Notes: generated from the letters alone by a model not told the origin. Counted from the first letter of the stretch, positions 9,346-20,439 are shown. The stretch: 25,045 nucleotides of DNA from Auriscalpium vulgare (GCA_019915015.1 JAHBBC010000087.1:1-25045); one strand, 5' to 3'. Made by a program: numbers and translations.

Positions 9346-9990
9346 GTTCGGAGCTTCACAGTACAAACAACGTCCGGCAAGGCGCAGCATTGCTGCTGCG
9401 CGTGCGTCCGCTGAGGAAGTACTTGCGGGAAGACGCGACTGCGGCTGGTGCTGCTGCTGCTTCGACTGCGTTCGCTGCCGCTTTGATCGGGCCCGATAGC
9501 GTTGCGAGCGAACCACCTTGCATCAAGCTTCGGACGAGTGTCGCAAGGAGATCTTCTGCTTTGATGGTTGGGGCAGGTGAAGGCGTGGCGGCGACGACAA
9601 CTGGCGCTGGGGAACGACTGGGGTGGCTACGTCGCGCCGGTCCGAAACGCGTCGGCGTCGGCTGGAGGACGTACTGCCCGGCGAGATAGGCGTCCGAGAC
9701 GTCGTAAGGGTCGCCTGCGATGACGTCGGGCTTCTGATCTGGAGCCGAGAGTTAACCTTCGGCCAGAGGGCGTTCGGGATACCTCGGGAGAACGCTCGGT
9801 TCTGCTCCATCGTCGACAGACGTCCTTTGAGCACTAGGAAGCCCGAAATGGTCAGATACTCTCAATGATACGTAGCGAAGTCGTCGAGAGTCAACGTAGA
9901 CTTTGCTCGCGTCTGTTTGACGAGCTCGTCTAGGTCGGCCGTTGTATACGCTCGGTCGGCGTCGGCTCCTGGATAGAGCTTACCGACCGC
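9346..9990 (-). pseudogene. Element B gag, capsid part and zinc knuckle (stop and frameshifts)
   Basis: It continues the gag of 18247-18952 on the other side of element C. It begins at K-L-Y-P-G-A-D-A-D, matching the K-L-Y-P-G-A-D of the A family. An in-frame TGA lies at 9862-9864; the frame resumes immediately after it (Glu-Tyr-Leu-Thr-Ile). Frameshifts are needed near 9736 and 9437. At the zinc knuckle (about 9345-9385) the reading frame loses the His. One extra G near 9348 would give a regular Cys-x2-Cys-x4-His-x4-Cys, so a base is probably missing there. Confidence 0.72.
9987..9990. other. Target-site duplication of element C, left copy (CCGC)
   Basis: CCGC precedes the LTR at 9991 and CCGC follows the other LTR at 18247-18250. 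Because the LTR ends in A, the duplication can also be read as 5 bp (ACCGC). Removing C and one copy joins the B gag frame without a shift, which shows simple insertion. Confidence 0.8.
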
Positions 9991-10649
9991 TGATACGCTA
10001 TCACCCGGGACGGACCCTAGCGGGGCGTGCGGCGAGTGCCTCACAGGACAACAACCACCAACACTGCCTCCTATACGTCGCGATCCAGTCCGGGTGACTA
10101 GTCTTGCTGAGGGGGGAAGGTGTTCGTGTCGCTGTTGCGCTTCGTGCCCTCCCCGCGGTCGTGCGGGGCCACCTCCTACCGCCTAAACACCAAACTAAAC
10201 ACTCACCCGCCTGGGGATGCCCTCTACGGGATCCTCCTCCGAGTGCTTCGCACCCGTGTGCGAAGCGTCCGCCTATGGGCCGTCGCACCCCCTCTTGCCT
10301 GTCCGCCTGCCTACCTGTTCCCACATCGGTGGGGTCCTTCCTTCCTAAGTCTGGTAGCGCCTCAGGCTACAGTTTCTGTGAGGTAAAGGGTGTGGGTGGC
10401 TTGCGCGCCGCCCACAGGTTGATTCGGTTGCTACGTCTCGCGCAGCTCCCTAAGTAGTGGCTCTACCTACGTCGCTAAGCCCTCCCGATCTAGCCCGTTC
10501 CGGTGATCCGTTCCGTCGCCAGTCCCGGTTGCTCCTGGGTCGCCGGACCACGTTCCCATCACCCCCGCTCCCGCGACCCTGCGCCTCGCATGCTGCTTCC
10601 CCGTCTCGCGACGTCTCGCTACACGCTTGCCCGCGGCCTGAACCTATCA
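9991..10649 (-). repeat. 3' LTR of element C (659 bp)
   Basis: Reverse complement of the A-family LTR, TGATACGCT... to ...CCTATCA on the plus strand. It is 2 bp longer than the 5' LTR because of an extra GC near 10405. Confidence 0.95.
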
Positions 10650-10664
10650 TTTCTCCCCCAACTG
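10650..10664 (-). other. Polypurine tract of element C
   Basis: The reverse complement is a G-run followed by AGAAA directly against the 3' LTR. It has five G where element A has six. Confidence 0.78.
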
Positions 10665-10708
10665 AAACTGCAACTGTCCCCAGTTGCCGTAGTGCTGGGC
10701 GGTACTTT

Positions 10709-13700
10709 TTAGACGGTGATCTCGTCGTCCCTGTCATCGTCTTCCCTGGTGGGGTCGTCTGCTTCCTCTTCATGAATGGCATCGTGATCCTGCCTATCTT
10801 CATGAAGTAGCTCGTCCACCCTTGACTGTGGGACGTCCAGAAATTCGGGCAACTCTGGCAGCGCAATGTTCGTTCGCGCGAAGTAAGGCAGGACGCGAAA
10901 CTCCGCGACCGGTCGGTCGAAGAGCGCACCGTGGAGGTCCGCAAGCACGTAAGGTCCTCCTTTCCGTCGACCAATTACCACGAACGGTCCATCGTAGCGC
11001 GGAAGCATTTTTCGATCTAATGACTTCTCGTACCGTGTGAACCGTAGGAGGACCAAGTCGCCTCTCTTGAAATTGTAGTCGCGAATCGTCGCTTCGTGGT
11101 CACGTTCAAATTTTACCGCCGCGATACGTCGCGCTTCAAAGACTTTGTCGTGGATGGTCCTTAACTGGGCTTTTCTCTTTTGTAGGGCCATTGCCCTGCG
11201 CGCTATGAGGTCTGTGGAAGACAGTAGAGACTCGGGCGGAGGCATCAAGTATGAAGCCTCGATGATATCCAGCGGCATTAGCGGCTGCGTTCCTGTTACC
11301 GCGAAGTATGGCGAGCAGCCCATCCTCCGCCTGATCGTTATCCTGTCCGACCAGAATACCGAGTACGCGACCGATGACCATTTTGCAGCATTTCCATCGG
11401 CTGCCTTGTAGAGCGCTTGACGTACGTCGAAGTGAGACCGCTCGACTATTCCGTTGGCTCGCGAATTATATCCCGATATTCGAATGTGCCGGACTCCATA
11501 CTTATGCGACAGGATTCCAAGGCCGACACGAACGGTGCGCCGTTGTCCGTGACCACTTCTCGCAGGGCGCCCCACCGGCACAAGACGTCGTCGAAAATCC
11601 ATTTCGCGATGGCGTCCGCCGTCTCCGCCCTTAGCATTCTCCACTCTGGATAGTGGGTTACGGAGCAGCGTCCTTGCACGATGTATTTGAATCCGCCGCT
11701 TGCTGGCATATGCATGGTGTCTGCATACATCTTTGCGAAAAGGTTCGCCGGCGTTGCCACCGTTGGCGGTATCAGGCTGTGGCGAACTAGTCGGGTTTCG
11801 CAAATATGGCACGTTCTCACCCACCAGGCCACGTCTGCGTCCACGTATGGCCACCAGAAACGCTCCAACAGCATCATCCGCGTCGCGTAGACGCCTTTGT
11901 GTCCGACATCGTCATGAGCTGCTTTGAGGACCGCGATACGTCGTCTCCTCCCAGCACGAGTTGGTGCCTGCCTTGGTGGTGCCTTTTGAAAAGGCGGTCC
12001 CCATCCTTGAAGAACTGGAGCGCGTATCGAGCGAAACGAGCGAACTGTTCGTCGGTCAAGTCCGCCGGCCGCGCCAGGGTCCCTAACCAGTCCCTGACTA
12101 GTTCCAGCCGCTTGTCAGCTTCATGAGCCTTGTCTGATCTGGGAACATCGCGATACGTCGCGTCCTGTACTGGTGCGGGTTGCATTTGGACCGTAGTTGC
12201 CCAGACGTCGGCCGGTTCATCGTGGGAGCGCCGGGCCTCCTCGCGACGTATCGCGTCCTGGCTTGAACCAGCCCCATGTTCGTCTGGTATGCTTCCTGGC
12301 CCCGTCCATCCATCTTGCCGTCGCGAGGCTCTCTCTTGCGCTGTCTTCGGGACTACCATGTTTACGATATGTGCGAAACCATACACCGCATCAACCCAGT
12401 CGTCGAAGTCGTCTTCCTGTTCCAGAGCGTCTCCTGGTTGCCTACGCCTCCTGGATAGGCCGTCGGGCCCGTGGAAGAGTCCCGGCACGTGCACTAGCTC
12501 AAAATGGAACATCAGGATGCCTATAATCCACCTGTTCATACTGGCCGATGGCTCGAGGTCAGGATTTTCCAGCATGCCTTTGATATACCTGGCGTCGACC
12601 TCAATGGTCAGGTTCCTCACCCCTATCAGGTAGACTTTAAGGGCCCGCAGGGCTCGAAAAAGACCATAGAGCTCCAGCTTGGGCTGCGAGAACCGCGCTT
12701 CGCGATCGTTTAGCGCGATGCTACCAAATCGAGAATATCGGCGTCTCTTCCTGTCTTGGGGAACGTTGGGGTCCGCCTGACTCAATAGGAAACCCACCGC
12801 GATGTACGAGGTGTCTACCGCTAGGATCACGGGGGCCTCCGACGTGTAATCAATCGGTAGGAGCGCTGGTGATGCGAGGACTGCCTCCTTGAGGTCCTCC
12901 ATAGCTCGCGACTGTTCGGGTCCCCATTCGAACGGGACGTCCTTCCTCGTCAGGTGTGTCAAGGCATGGGCTCGGTGCGCGAAGTTACGGATAAAGATGC
13001 GCAGGACTCCGACTGTCCCCAAGAAAGCCCGTACGTCTGAGAGGTCCGTGCACGGCCCCCAATTGCGAATCTTCGCGACCTTTTCTTCGTCTGCCATCCT
13101 TCCTTGCGGTGTGCAGCGATGCCCTACCACGTAGAATTCTGGTACGCACAGCTGTGATTCCATCCTGAGAACGTGCCATGACAGTAGCGCATTCGTTGGA
13201 CTACCCTGTTAACGTTGTTAAAGTGTTCCCATACGAACCGCCTTATGCCGTTGCCTTGCCGGGGATCGTTTCGTATCCTCCGCCTTCCGTCCTGTAGTCC
13301 GAGTCCGGCCCTTCAGGGGACGTCGTCTATAAAAGGCACCGTAATATGCGGGATTTCCGGTTGGAGAATAAAGGTCACGTCGTCGTGGAAGATCGGGACG
13401 GAATTCGTCCACCCCATAGGCAGGGTCACCAGCCGTTTTGCGCCGTACGGCGTCTGGAAAGTCGTGAGGTCCCTTGAGGCTTCATCTAGTCTCCTTTCGT
13501 CATAGCCCACGTAGAGGTCCAGAATTCCCCCGCACGGCCGCCCCGCAAACTGCTCCGCCAAATGATCTGGGAAGGGGGGTACTCCTGAGTGCGCGATGGT
13601 CACCGCATTCAGGGGTTCCAGACTATGGACTATACGGAGGCTGGTCCCGTCCTTCTTAACCACACAGAACCACCTAGAGCGGTACGACGAGTTTGAGTCC

Positions 13701-14488
13701 TCGTAGACTCCCGCGGCGATCTTGGTCTTGATGAGTGCCATGACCTTGTCGTATATCCCTGGCGGAATCGGAATATTTCGCTGAACCCACGGCCGATGCG
13801 GAACTACTGGTATTGTGACGGGGGGGAAGAAGTCTTCTCGAAGCGCCCCCGCTCCGAGTCGTCCCAGGCAAATGCCTCGTTTTGTGCGCACATAAACGCA
13901 TGCATGAGCTTCCTTTCTTCCGGCCATAGGAAATCTCCGTCGTGGACTCGGTCAAATTGTTCGCGACGTTCCGCGGTGTACCTTCCCGTGGGTACGAAGT
14001 CCGGTGGCTTCTCTGGGAGCGGCGGCATATCCGCCAGGGGGTCCCCTCTGATCTCTCTGAGGATCCGGAAGTGCTCCGGCAGGTCCGTACGAATGGGCTT
14101 TACCTTGAGGTGTGCTGGCTTGTAACGCTTCTTCGTGGCCGCAAAGACTTCGCGCTGCATCGCGGTCGGCTGTAGCTCACCTCTGTCCGTTTCCTCCTCT
14201 CTTTCTCTCCCACTCTCGCCGTCTCCCCAGTCTGCCGCCGTCCAAATAAACGTCCCTGCTCTTGCTCGTTCCTCCTCTTCCTCTCCTTCTTCCGCTCGCT
14301 TCGCGAACACTCCCGCGTATTCCTCCGGTAGGTCGCACACTGACAAATAAGCTGACTGCACATCTTCGATTGTAGGCGAGGATTCGAGGTACACCAGGGA
14401 TTCCATTCTAAGAGTATCAGGCTTATCGGGCTCGAACCCACGACCAGCCCTACCTCCTCCTGGTCCTCCAACAAATCCTCTAGTCGCG
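10709..14488 (-). pseudogene. pol polyprotein of element C: RT, RNase H, integrase (frameshifts)
   Basis: Same protein and domain order as the pol of element A, opened by the -1 heptamer at 14489-14495. Relative to A it lacks single bases near 14437 (C run), 13840, 13309 (C run), 13316 (G run), 13158 (T run), 11942 and 11512 (G run), and has two extra bases near 13254. The RT F-I-D-D box is just before one break. The RNase H to integrase junction, broken in A, is intact here (429-residue ORF 11874-13163, running through G-L-F-H-G-P-D-G-L-S-R). Integrase is split near 11942 and 11512. The acidic C-terminus ends at 10709. Confidence 0.87.
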
Positions 14489-17400
14489 AAAACCCTCCAC
14501 CCCCTGCTTCTGGGTTCGCGAGATGCGCTTGCGGCCGCGTGGAATAGTGGGGATTGACGCCATGACTCCCGTGTTTGGGTCCGTGATCGTGATTGTCTGC
14601 CTCTCGTCTGCAAAGTTTTGCACGGTACTTCCCGTGAGAACGTCAAAGGGCCTCCCCAGGAGCATGTCGTACGCCGGGTTGCGGATGATATGCACCTGTA
14701 CGTATAGCGTTATACCCCCAATCTTCATCGGGACGTTTCTAGCCAGGCCTAGCGACCTATCGCGACTTTTGTTGGCCGATATCATATCCAGGCGAACGTT
14801 CGGATCGTAATGCAGCCCGAGGTAATGGCATACGTCCTCGGACATGGAAATAATCTGCGACCCGGGATCCACGACTGCCTCGATGTGCGCTTGGTTGTCG
14901 ACTAGTGGCAAGATCGAACGGAGGGCCAGCGATTCCTTGGCGACTTCCAACGGCTCAGGGTCTGGTTCCCCTTCTCCTGCTTCTCCTAGATCTCCCATCA
15001 GAACCTCCACAATGACTTCTCCTACACGCGTCCCCTCGGGCAACTCCGTTGGCTGGTGTCCCAGGGCTTGCAGAAAGGTTTCGGGCATATGGTCCGCGAA
15101 TCCCCTCACCACCTTCTCGTCCTCTCCTGCCCCTTCGTCCTGGTCAAAGTCGAACGGAAAGAGCTCTGGTTCGCTTTCCACCATCGCCTGGACTACTGGT
15201 ACTCTTGCCTCGTTTGGGACCCGCTTAGGGGTCACCACGTTGCGAACTTGAGCGCGTACTTCCGGGGCAATGGACATGAGCTCCCTCTGTGTCAAGGTGA
15301 CCTCCGCATTCATGGCCCTCTCGTAAACCTTACTTGCTATTACGGGGTCGCGGACCGGGGCGACCTTATTGTATGCTGGGTCCGCCTTGCGCTGCCCCGC
15401 GCTTCGTTGGTAACTTGCCGGCCCTATGTACGTCGCGTCGGGCACCTTCGCGAAAGGGTGGATCGGAGGTGTTAACGGCTCCTCACCCGCTTGGTGTCTT
15501 CGTCGGCCTGCCTTTGTTTGTCTGCGCTATCCCCAGTCTCCCCTGGTCGGTCGACGGCCTCCGGCTCGAAGGAAACCTGCTTCTTGGCTTGCGTAAACGG
15601 CTTCCTCTTCGGAATGACCACCTCTGGAACTCGTCGCGATCTTTCGCGCTCGCCAGGCAGCAGTCCTATTGCCTGGGGAAACTCGCCCGCGTCCAGTGCG
15701 GCCTGCCGGCGTTCCTTCTGAGCTTGCCTTTCCGCTCGGGCCGTCAGGAGCACTGCCATCTCCTGCTGGAGCTCCGTCATTCTGTCTTCGTCGGTCAATT
15801 GCGGCGTCAGTTGGATTAGGCCGGCGACCGTCTGCACTTTGGCAGGCACTGGCTCGTAGTCCATCGTCGTCAGCATCATGGCTTCTGACTGTCCGTGTTG
15901 ATTCCCGGCGTAGTACGCATCCACACGCTGCTTCAGCGGCCTTCTCCTAGCGGGATAAGTCCTCCACCCTTCAGAACGACCCGGTTGTTGTGGTCCCTAG
16001 ATACGCGACCCGTCGCGATGTAGTCCTGGACCACCATACATTCCCTGACGAAGTGCCCCGTTTGGCCGCAGAAAAGGCATCCTGACGGCCCTCCCTGTCC
16101 GCCTTGATTTCCTTGCGTGGCGCGCGGCTGTTGAGTTCCCGAGGTACCCCCATAACCCCTCTGACCTCCGCCGTTCCCCTGGTTGACGAGCATCCGCGCG
16201 AACTGTTCGGCAACCGCGGCTTTGATTGCTTCTTGAAACTGTTCTATTTTGATTACAGGCTCCGTCGTTGCAACCGCCACTGCCGGTCCTGCGCTGACCG
16301 CTGGTACGATTGAGGGAGTGCCCCTCAGCTCGTACTCTCCTGCCTCTAGCACGTCGGCCATGGGTACGGTGTTTCTTTATCGTGGTCCGGCAATTTGATC
16401 TGCAGTCTCGTCGCCACCCTGTTCATGAGGCTGTCCTGGAAAGCGCGAAGGAACGCGATATCGCGCTCACGGGTCGAGATCCTGCTTTTCTTAACCAGGA
16501 AGTCGGTGATCGCGAAGAACTGCCGATAGAATTCGCTGAGCTCGCCGCCGGACGCAATGCCCAGACGGTACCGACTGCCTACGAGCGCGTCCATGTCCGC
16601 GATGGTATACTTGCGGTCCTCATCGGCTCCCGGGTACAGTTTAACAATGGCGTCCTGAAAGTCTTGGTAGGTCTTGGTGGGATCCTTAAACTCCGGCCTC
16701 GCTTCCCACTCCTCAGCCGTCGCGACGTCTAGGTAACGCACTGCATGGCCCTTCTTCGCCGTATCATCCGCTAGTTGAGCCCGGGCAAAGAGATGGTTCA
16801 GCTCGTCGAAGTAACGCGGTAACTCGCGGGCCTTCTGATTGAAAGACGGTGTGTTGCGGTCCCCGCGGGTAGGCATTGCGACTGGCGCGACGTTGGGCTG
16901 AGGCGGTATTGCCTGTTGTCCGCCGCCTCCCCCTCCTCCACCGCCTCCGCCTCCGCCGCCGCCTCCTCCACCCGTTCCTGTTCCTTGTTGCTGTGTACTC
17001 ATTCCTGACTGTGTTGGCGACTTTGGGTTGCTGGGGCTCGAACGGCTTGATGGAGCTTCTTGGGGATTGTTGCTAGCTTCCGCGACGTTTCGCGAAGTCC
17101 TATCTTGTAAGGAAACGGCCCGTCCCCATCCCGGACTGACCGTTCGTTCCTCGAGCATTCCCCTTCCGGATCATGCCGTGTGTGATGGTCGCTATCGCCA
17201 CCATCAGAATTCAGAAGCAAACCTTCTAGTCCCTCGATCGTGACGCGATCCCCTCCTGTGATCAGGGACCTAGGGTCCTCTCCGGCGCGTCGGATCTCCC
17301 TACTGAGGGTCGGTCCATGCGGATCCTCTTCTTCTGATGGCAGACTTGATAGCGATGAGACTTCCCCCTGTTCGTCTTGTGGTTCCTCGATTTCTGCCTC

Positions 17401-17499
17401 TATGGCCGCCTGTCGCGACGTATTGCGAGCGTCCGCCCTCGTGGTCCTCTGCGGCTGTGTTCGCGTTGGGAGGTGGGCTATCTTGGGTTTCGGCGCCAT
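14480..17499 (-). pseudogene. gag-pro polyprotein of element C (three one-base deletions)
   Basis: Same protein as gag-pro of element A, from ATG at 17499 to TAG at 14480-14482. It has the N-terminal region, an 18-residue polyglycine tract, capsid, CCHC knuckle, linker, and a protease with D-P-G-S and L-L-G-R-P. It is split by missing bases near 17140 (G run), 15938 (G run on the plus strand) and 15491. At all six places where A is broken this copy is intact: 14480-15445 is one 321-residue ORF across the whole protease, and 16346-17158 reads through the polyglycine tract into capsid. Confidence 0.88.
14489..14495 (-). promoter_or_regulatory. -1 ribosomal frameshift site GGGTTTT of element C
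   Basis: AAAACCC on the plus strand. In the gag-pro frame the codons are GGT-TTT preceded by G, and the TAG stop is at 14480-14482. Identical in sequence and phase to the site in element A. Confidence 0.75.
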
Positions 17500-17568
17500 G
17501 TTGATCAGCGACCGGGTGCCGTCTACGAGGCTGATTTTAAAGCTCGAACACGATCGTCATCACCATAC

Positions 17569-17586
17569 CCCTCGCGGTGGGCTCCA
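17569..17586 (-). other. Primer-binding site of element C
   Basis: Reverse complement of the 18-base PBS of element A, again 3 nt from the LTR (17590-18246). Confidence 0.85.
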
Positions 17587-17589
17587 AAA

Positions 17590-18246
17590 TGATACGCTAT
17601 CACCCGGGACGGACCCTAGCGGGGCGTGCGGCGAGTGCCTCACAGGACAACAACCACCAACACTGCCTCCTATACGTCGCGATCCAGTCCGGGTGACTAG
17701 TCTTGCTGAGGGGGGAAGGTGTTCGTGTCGCTGTTGCGCTTCGTGCCCTCCCCGCGGTCGTGCGGGGCCACCTCCTACCGCCTAAACACCAAACTAAACA
17801 CTCACCCGCCTGGGGATGCCCTCTACGGGATCCTCCTCCGAGTGCTTCGCACCCGTGTGCGAAGCGTCCGCCTATGGGCCGTCGCACCCCCTCTTGCCTG
17901 TCCGCCTGCCTACCTGTTCCCACATCGGTGGGGTCCTTCCTTCCTAAGTCTGGTAGCGCCTCAGGCTACAGTTTCTGTGAGGTAAAGGGTGTGGGTGGCT
18001 TGCGCCGCCCACAGGTTGATTCGGTTGCTACGTCTCGCGCAGCTCCCTAAGTAGTGGCTCTACCTACGTCGCTAAGCCCTCCCGATCTAGCCCGTTCCGG
18101 TGATCCGTTCCGTCGCCAGTCCCGGTTGCTCCTGGGTCGCCGGACCACGTTCCCATCACCCCCGCTCCCGCGACCCTGCGCCTCGCATGCTGCTTCCCCG
18201 TCTCGCGACGTCTCGCTACACGCTTGCCCGCGGCCTGAACCTATCA
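17590..18246 (-). repeat. 5' LTR of element C (657 bp)
   Basis: Same length as the 3' LTR of element A and near identical to all other copies. It contains the 9-bp hairpin near 17844-17865. Flanked at 18247 by the second CCGC target copy. Confidence 0.95.
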
Positions 18247-18250
18247 CCGC
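18247..18250. other. Target-site duplication of element C, right copy (CCGC)
   Basis: Pairs with 9987-9990. Confidence 0.8.
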
Positions 18251-18933
18251 TACCTTGAACTCGTCGTATGTGGCGTTGCCAGTGAATTCGATCATTGCGT
18301 CGAACAGGTCGGCGGTTGCTGTGGGGACGTAGTTCTTCGTCCAATCCTTCTTCGCGCGGTCAGTGACGACGCCCGCAGGTCCGAAGAACGCTTCAAGGTC
18401 AGGCCAAAACCTACGGATCTCGCGGGGTTTGTCCGGCGTGAACACAGGCGCTGTTCGGGCGAGCCTAGATGGCATCGGGACGAGGGCGGCCATTGCTGGT
18501 GGTTGTGCGGAGTATGCGGGTGGTGGGTGGATAGGGCGGAGCGAAGTGAGTTGCGAAGTCTGTGGGCGTTTCGGAAGCGAAGGCGAAGGCGAAGGCGGAG
18601 TGCGCGGGGTCGGAGGTTGCGATGGGTGAAGAGGGGTGAGAGTCGATAACGGTGGCAGCGGCGAAAGAGATCGCAGAGGCGTAGAAAATCCTCCGGGAAC
18701 GTGGAAATCGAAGTCGAAGTCAGGGTCGGCGTCGTGCTGAGTACCTGAAGGTTCGGGGAGAACGTCGTTGTTTACCTCGTCTTCGGAAGCCTCGTCGGAA
18801 TGCGGGTCGTCAGCGGCGGGGTAGACGACGTGGGACCGACGAACTTCGTCGGCGAGGGTGGCGGAGCGAAGTTGATAGCGAGAGACGAAAGGCGAAGTTG
18901 CTTCGGAAGGCTTTGGAGGAATGGTGACAGAAA

Positions 18934-18951
18934 CCCTCGCGGTGGGCTCCA
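18934..18951 (-). other. Primer-binding site of element B
   Basis: The same 18 bases as in the A/C family, placed 4 nt from the LTR end at 18956 (CATCA when read on the minus strand). It overlaps the first codons of the open gag frame. Confidence 0.8.
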
Positions 18952-19291
18952 AAAGTGATGGGCACCAGACGGTAGTAGGGCGGATATGGGTAGTTTCCTA
19001 TCCCTAGAGCGCTGTCAGTGGTACCGCGTTGTTGTGCGAGCGAGTCGTCACGTTCCCAAAGGTTCGCGAAGTGACTCCACCGATACGTGGATCGTGGTCG
19101 TAACGAGGATTCGGATCGGAATGAGGGTTCGGCGTGTGCGCCGGACCAGGAAACGAGAAGGAGTGAGCGTACGAGTCACCGAAGTGACGAACAAACGAAG
19201 TCGCGACGAGCGAGCTCCGAAGTTGGATGCGGAGGAACGCGGAATGACGATGGAGGGAGGGAGAGAGAGATTGACGTAACACGAAGTTCGG

Positions 19292-19298
19292 CTTTATA
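19292..19298 (-). promoter_or_regulatory. Possible TATA box of the element B LTR
   Basis: TATAAAG on the minus strand, about 340 bp upstream of the PBS and in the transcription direction of B. It is the best TATA-like match noticed in this LTR; no start site can be shown. Confidence 0.35.
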
Positions 19299-19441
19299 CC
19301 TTGATCGGTGCGATGGTAGTTGGGTGACTTCGGACAACTTCGGATTGAGGACGAAGTTATGTGTAATGGGGAACGCGTTCGTCGTGGGCCTGAACTTGAG
19401 GAGGCCTCGAAGGTGATATCAAAGTGGATGAAGGTCTGTCG

Positions 19442-19539
19442 ATGGCGGTGTTCGAGAGGCGAGGTTCGGTCGTCGATGTTCGAGAGGCGAGGTTCGGGAG
19501 ACGAGGTTCGGAAGGCGAGGTTCGGAAAGCGAAGTTGGG
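19442..19539. repeat. 14-bp tandem repeat, seven units
   Basis: Seven consecutive 14-bp units with the core GAGGCGAGGTTCGG: 19442, 19456, 19470, 19484, 19498, 19512 and 19526. Units 19456 and 19484 are identical; the others differ from them at a few positions. More decayed copies of 12-14 bp continue to about 19595. The repeat lies inside the element B LTR. Confidence 0.8.
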
Positions 19540-20371
19540 GTACGTGGTGCGAAAGGCGAAGGTCGAAAGCGAAGTCGAAGGCGAGCGTATTGCGGCGTGC
19601 GGCGTAGTCGAAAGTGAGGTTACGGGCGATAAGGAGGACGAGGGGTACAACGACAGTAAGAGCTGTCGATGCGGGCGGTTTGCAACGTCTCTTTCGAGAT
19701 GCTGACTATGAGGGGGAAAGTAACTTGTTATTCGGTGTGCTATCGAGTCGTATTTAAGCTACAACGAGTGCGAGACCGTATCGTACGGAAACGAACATAG
19801 GTAGGTGCGTACAGAGACGAAACACGAGCGAAGTGGATAAAGATCATGTGTCGCAAGTCGAGGTGGGTCGGAACGAGCATATGTAGCGAGAGGGAGCTCT
19901 CATGGGGAACGAGAACGATGGATACCAGACAAACGATCAGCGCTGTCGCTACGATGTGATATACAGAAGGATGAAGTACGAACGATATTGTGGAGACGCG
20001 CCTCAGCGGTACAAGGCGCGCCAAACGCATATCCGCGAGCCGAAGTCGCAGCGAGTGGCGGACGATCTTCCGAAGTGGCTGGGAAGGTAGCCATGGCTTC
20101 GGGCTCGGTTCGCCTCGGCTCGGAAAGGTCGGGACGATAGAGGGGATCAATCGGGAACGCTATAAGTGAGGGGGAGAATCGGACAGGGAAGTACCGGGTG
20201 ACAGCCGGTTATCTCGGAGATACGCTCACGGGGCGTTTCACTACACTGATCTTGGTCCGGCAGCGACTTTGTGGCGTGTCTGCTGCTGATGGGCCGAAAG
20301 GTCTCGACCGAACCACGTGCAGGCGCCTCGGGGTGACTGGAAACGAGGCCGAAGCGCTGGGAAGTTCGGAG

Positions 20372-20391
20372 CCGAAGTCACGTGACTTCGG
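20372..20391. promoter_or_regulatory. 20-bp perfect palindrome centred on CACGTG
   Basis: The half-site CCGAAGTCAC is followed by its exact reverse complement. AAGTTC (20362-20367) and GAACTT (20391-20396) form an outer pair with a small bulge. CACGTG is the E-box core bound by bHLH factors. It lies near the outer, U3-like end of the B LTR. Confidence 0.7.
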
Positions 20392-20439
20392 AACTTTCCG
20401 AAGTGGCTGTGCCGAAACGGCGGAAACGACGGTCCGGAG

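Larger units (their letters stand above)
9991..18246 (-). mobile_element. Element C: complete Ty3/gypsy retrotransposon, reverse copy of element A
   Basis: Full-length 8256-bp element with both LTRs, PBS, gag-pro, frameshift site, pol and polypurine tract, all in reverse orientation. It is near identical to element A; differences I could see are mostly one-base deletions in one copy or the other. It is inserted into gag of element B with a 4-5 bp target duplication (9987-9990 and 18247-18250). It faces element A tail to tail across 1808 bp. Confidence 0.95.
18247..18952 (-). pseudogene. Element B gag N-terminal part (interrupted by element C; no in-frame ATG near its start)
   Basis: An open frame of about 235 codons from the PBS to the insertion point of C. 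It is rich in Asp/Glu (about 18750-18850), then Pro/Ser/Thr (about 18540-18680). It ends in a capsid-like region (F-T-P-D-K-P-R-E-I-R-R-F-W and T-Y-D-E-F-K) that matches the A-family F-N-Q-K-A-R-E-L-P-R-Y-F and T-Y-Q-D-F-Q. No ATG lies in this frame between the stop in the LTR (about 18998) and 18493, about 440 nt inside the ORF. The true start may be a lost ATG, a spliced leader or a non-AUG codon. Confidence 0.72.

Noticed and set aside
1..18246. Giant inverted repeat as termini of one large DNA transposon
   Set aside because: Each arm is a complete LTR retrotransposon with its own PBS and polypurine tract, and C has its own target duplication.
18986..20150. Several short open frames on both strands as host genes
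   Set aside because: They are low-complexity, follow the repeat units, have no recognisable domains and lie inside the B LTR.
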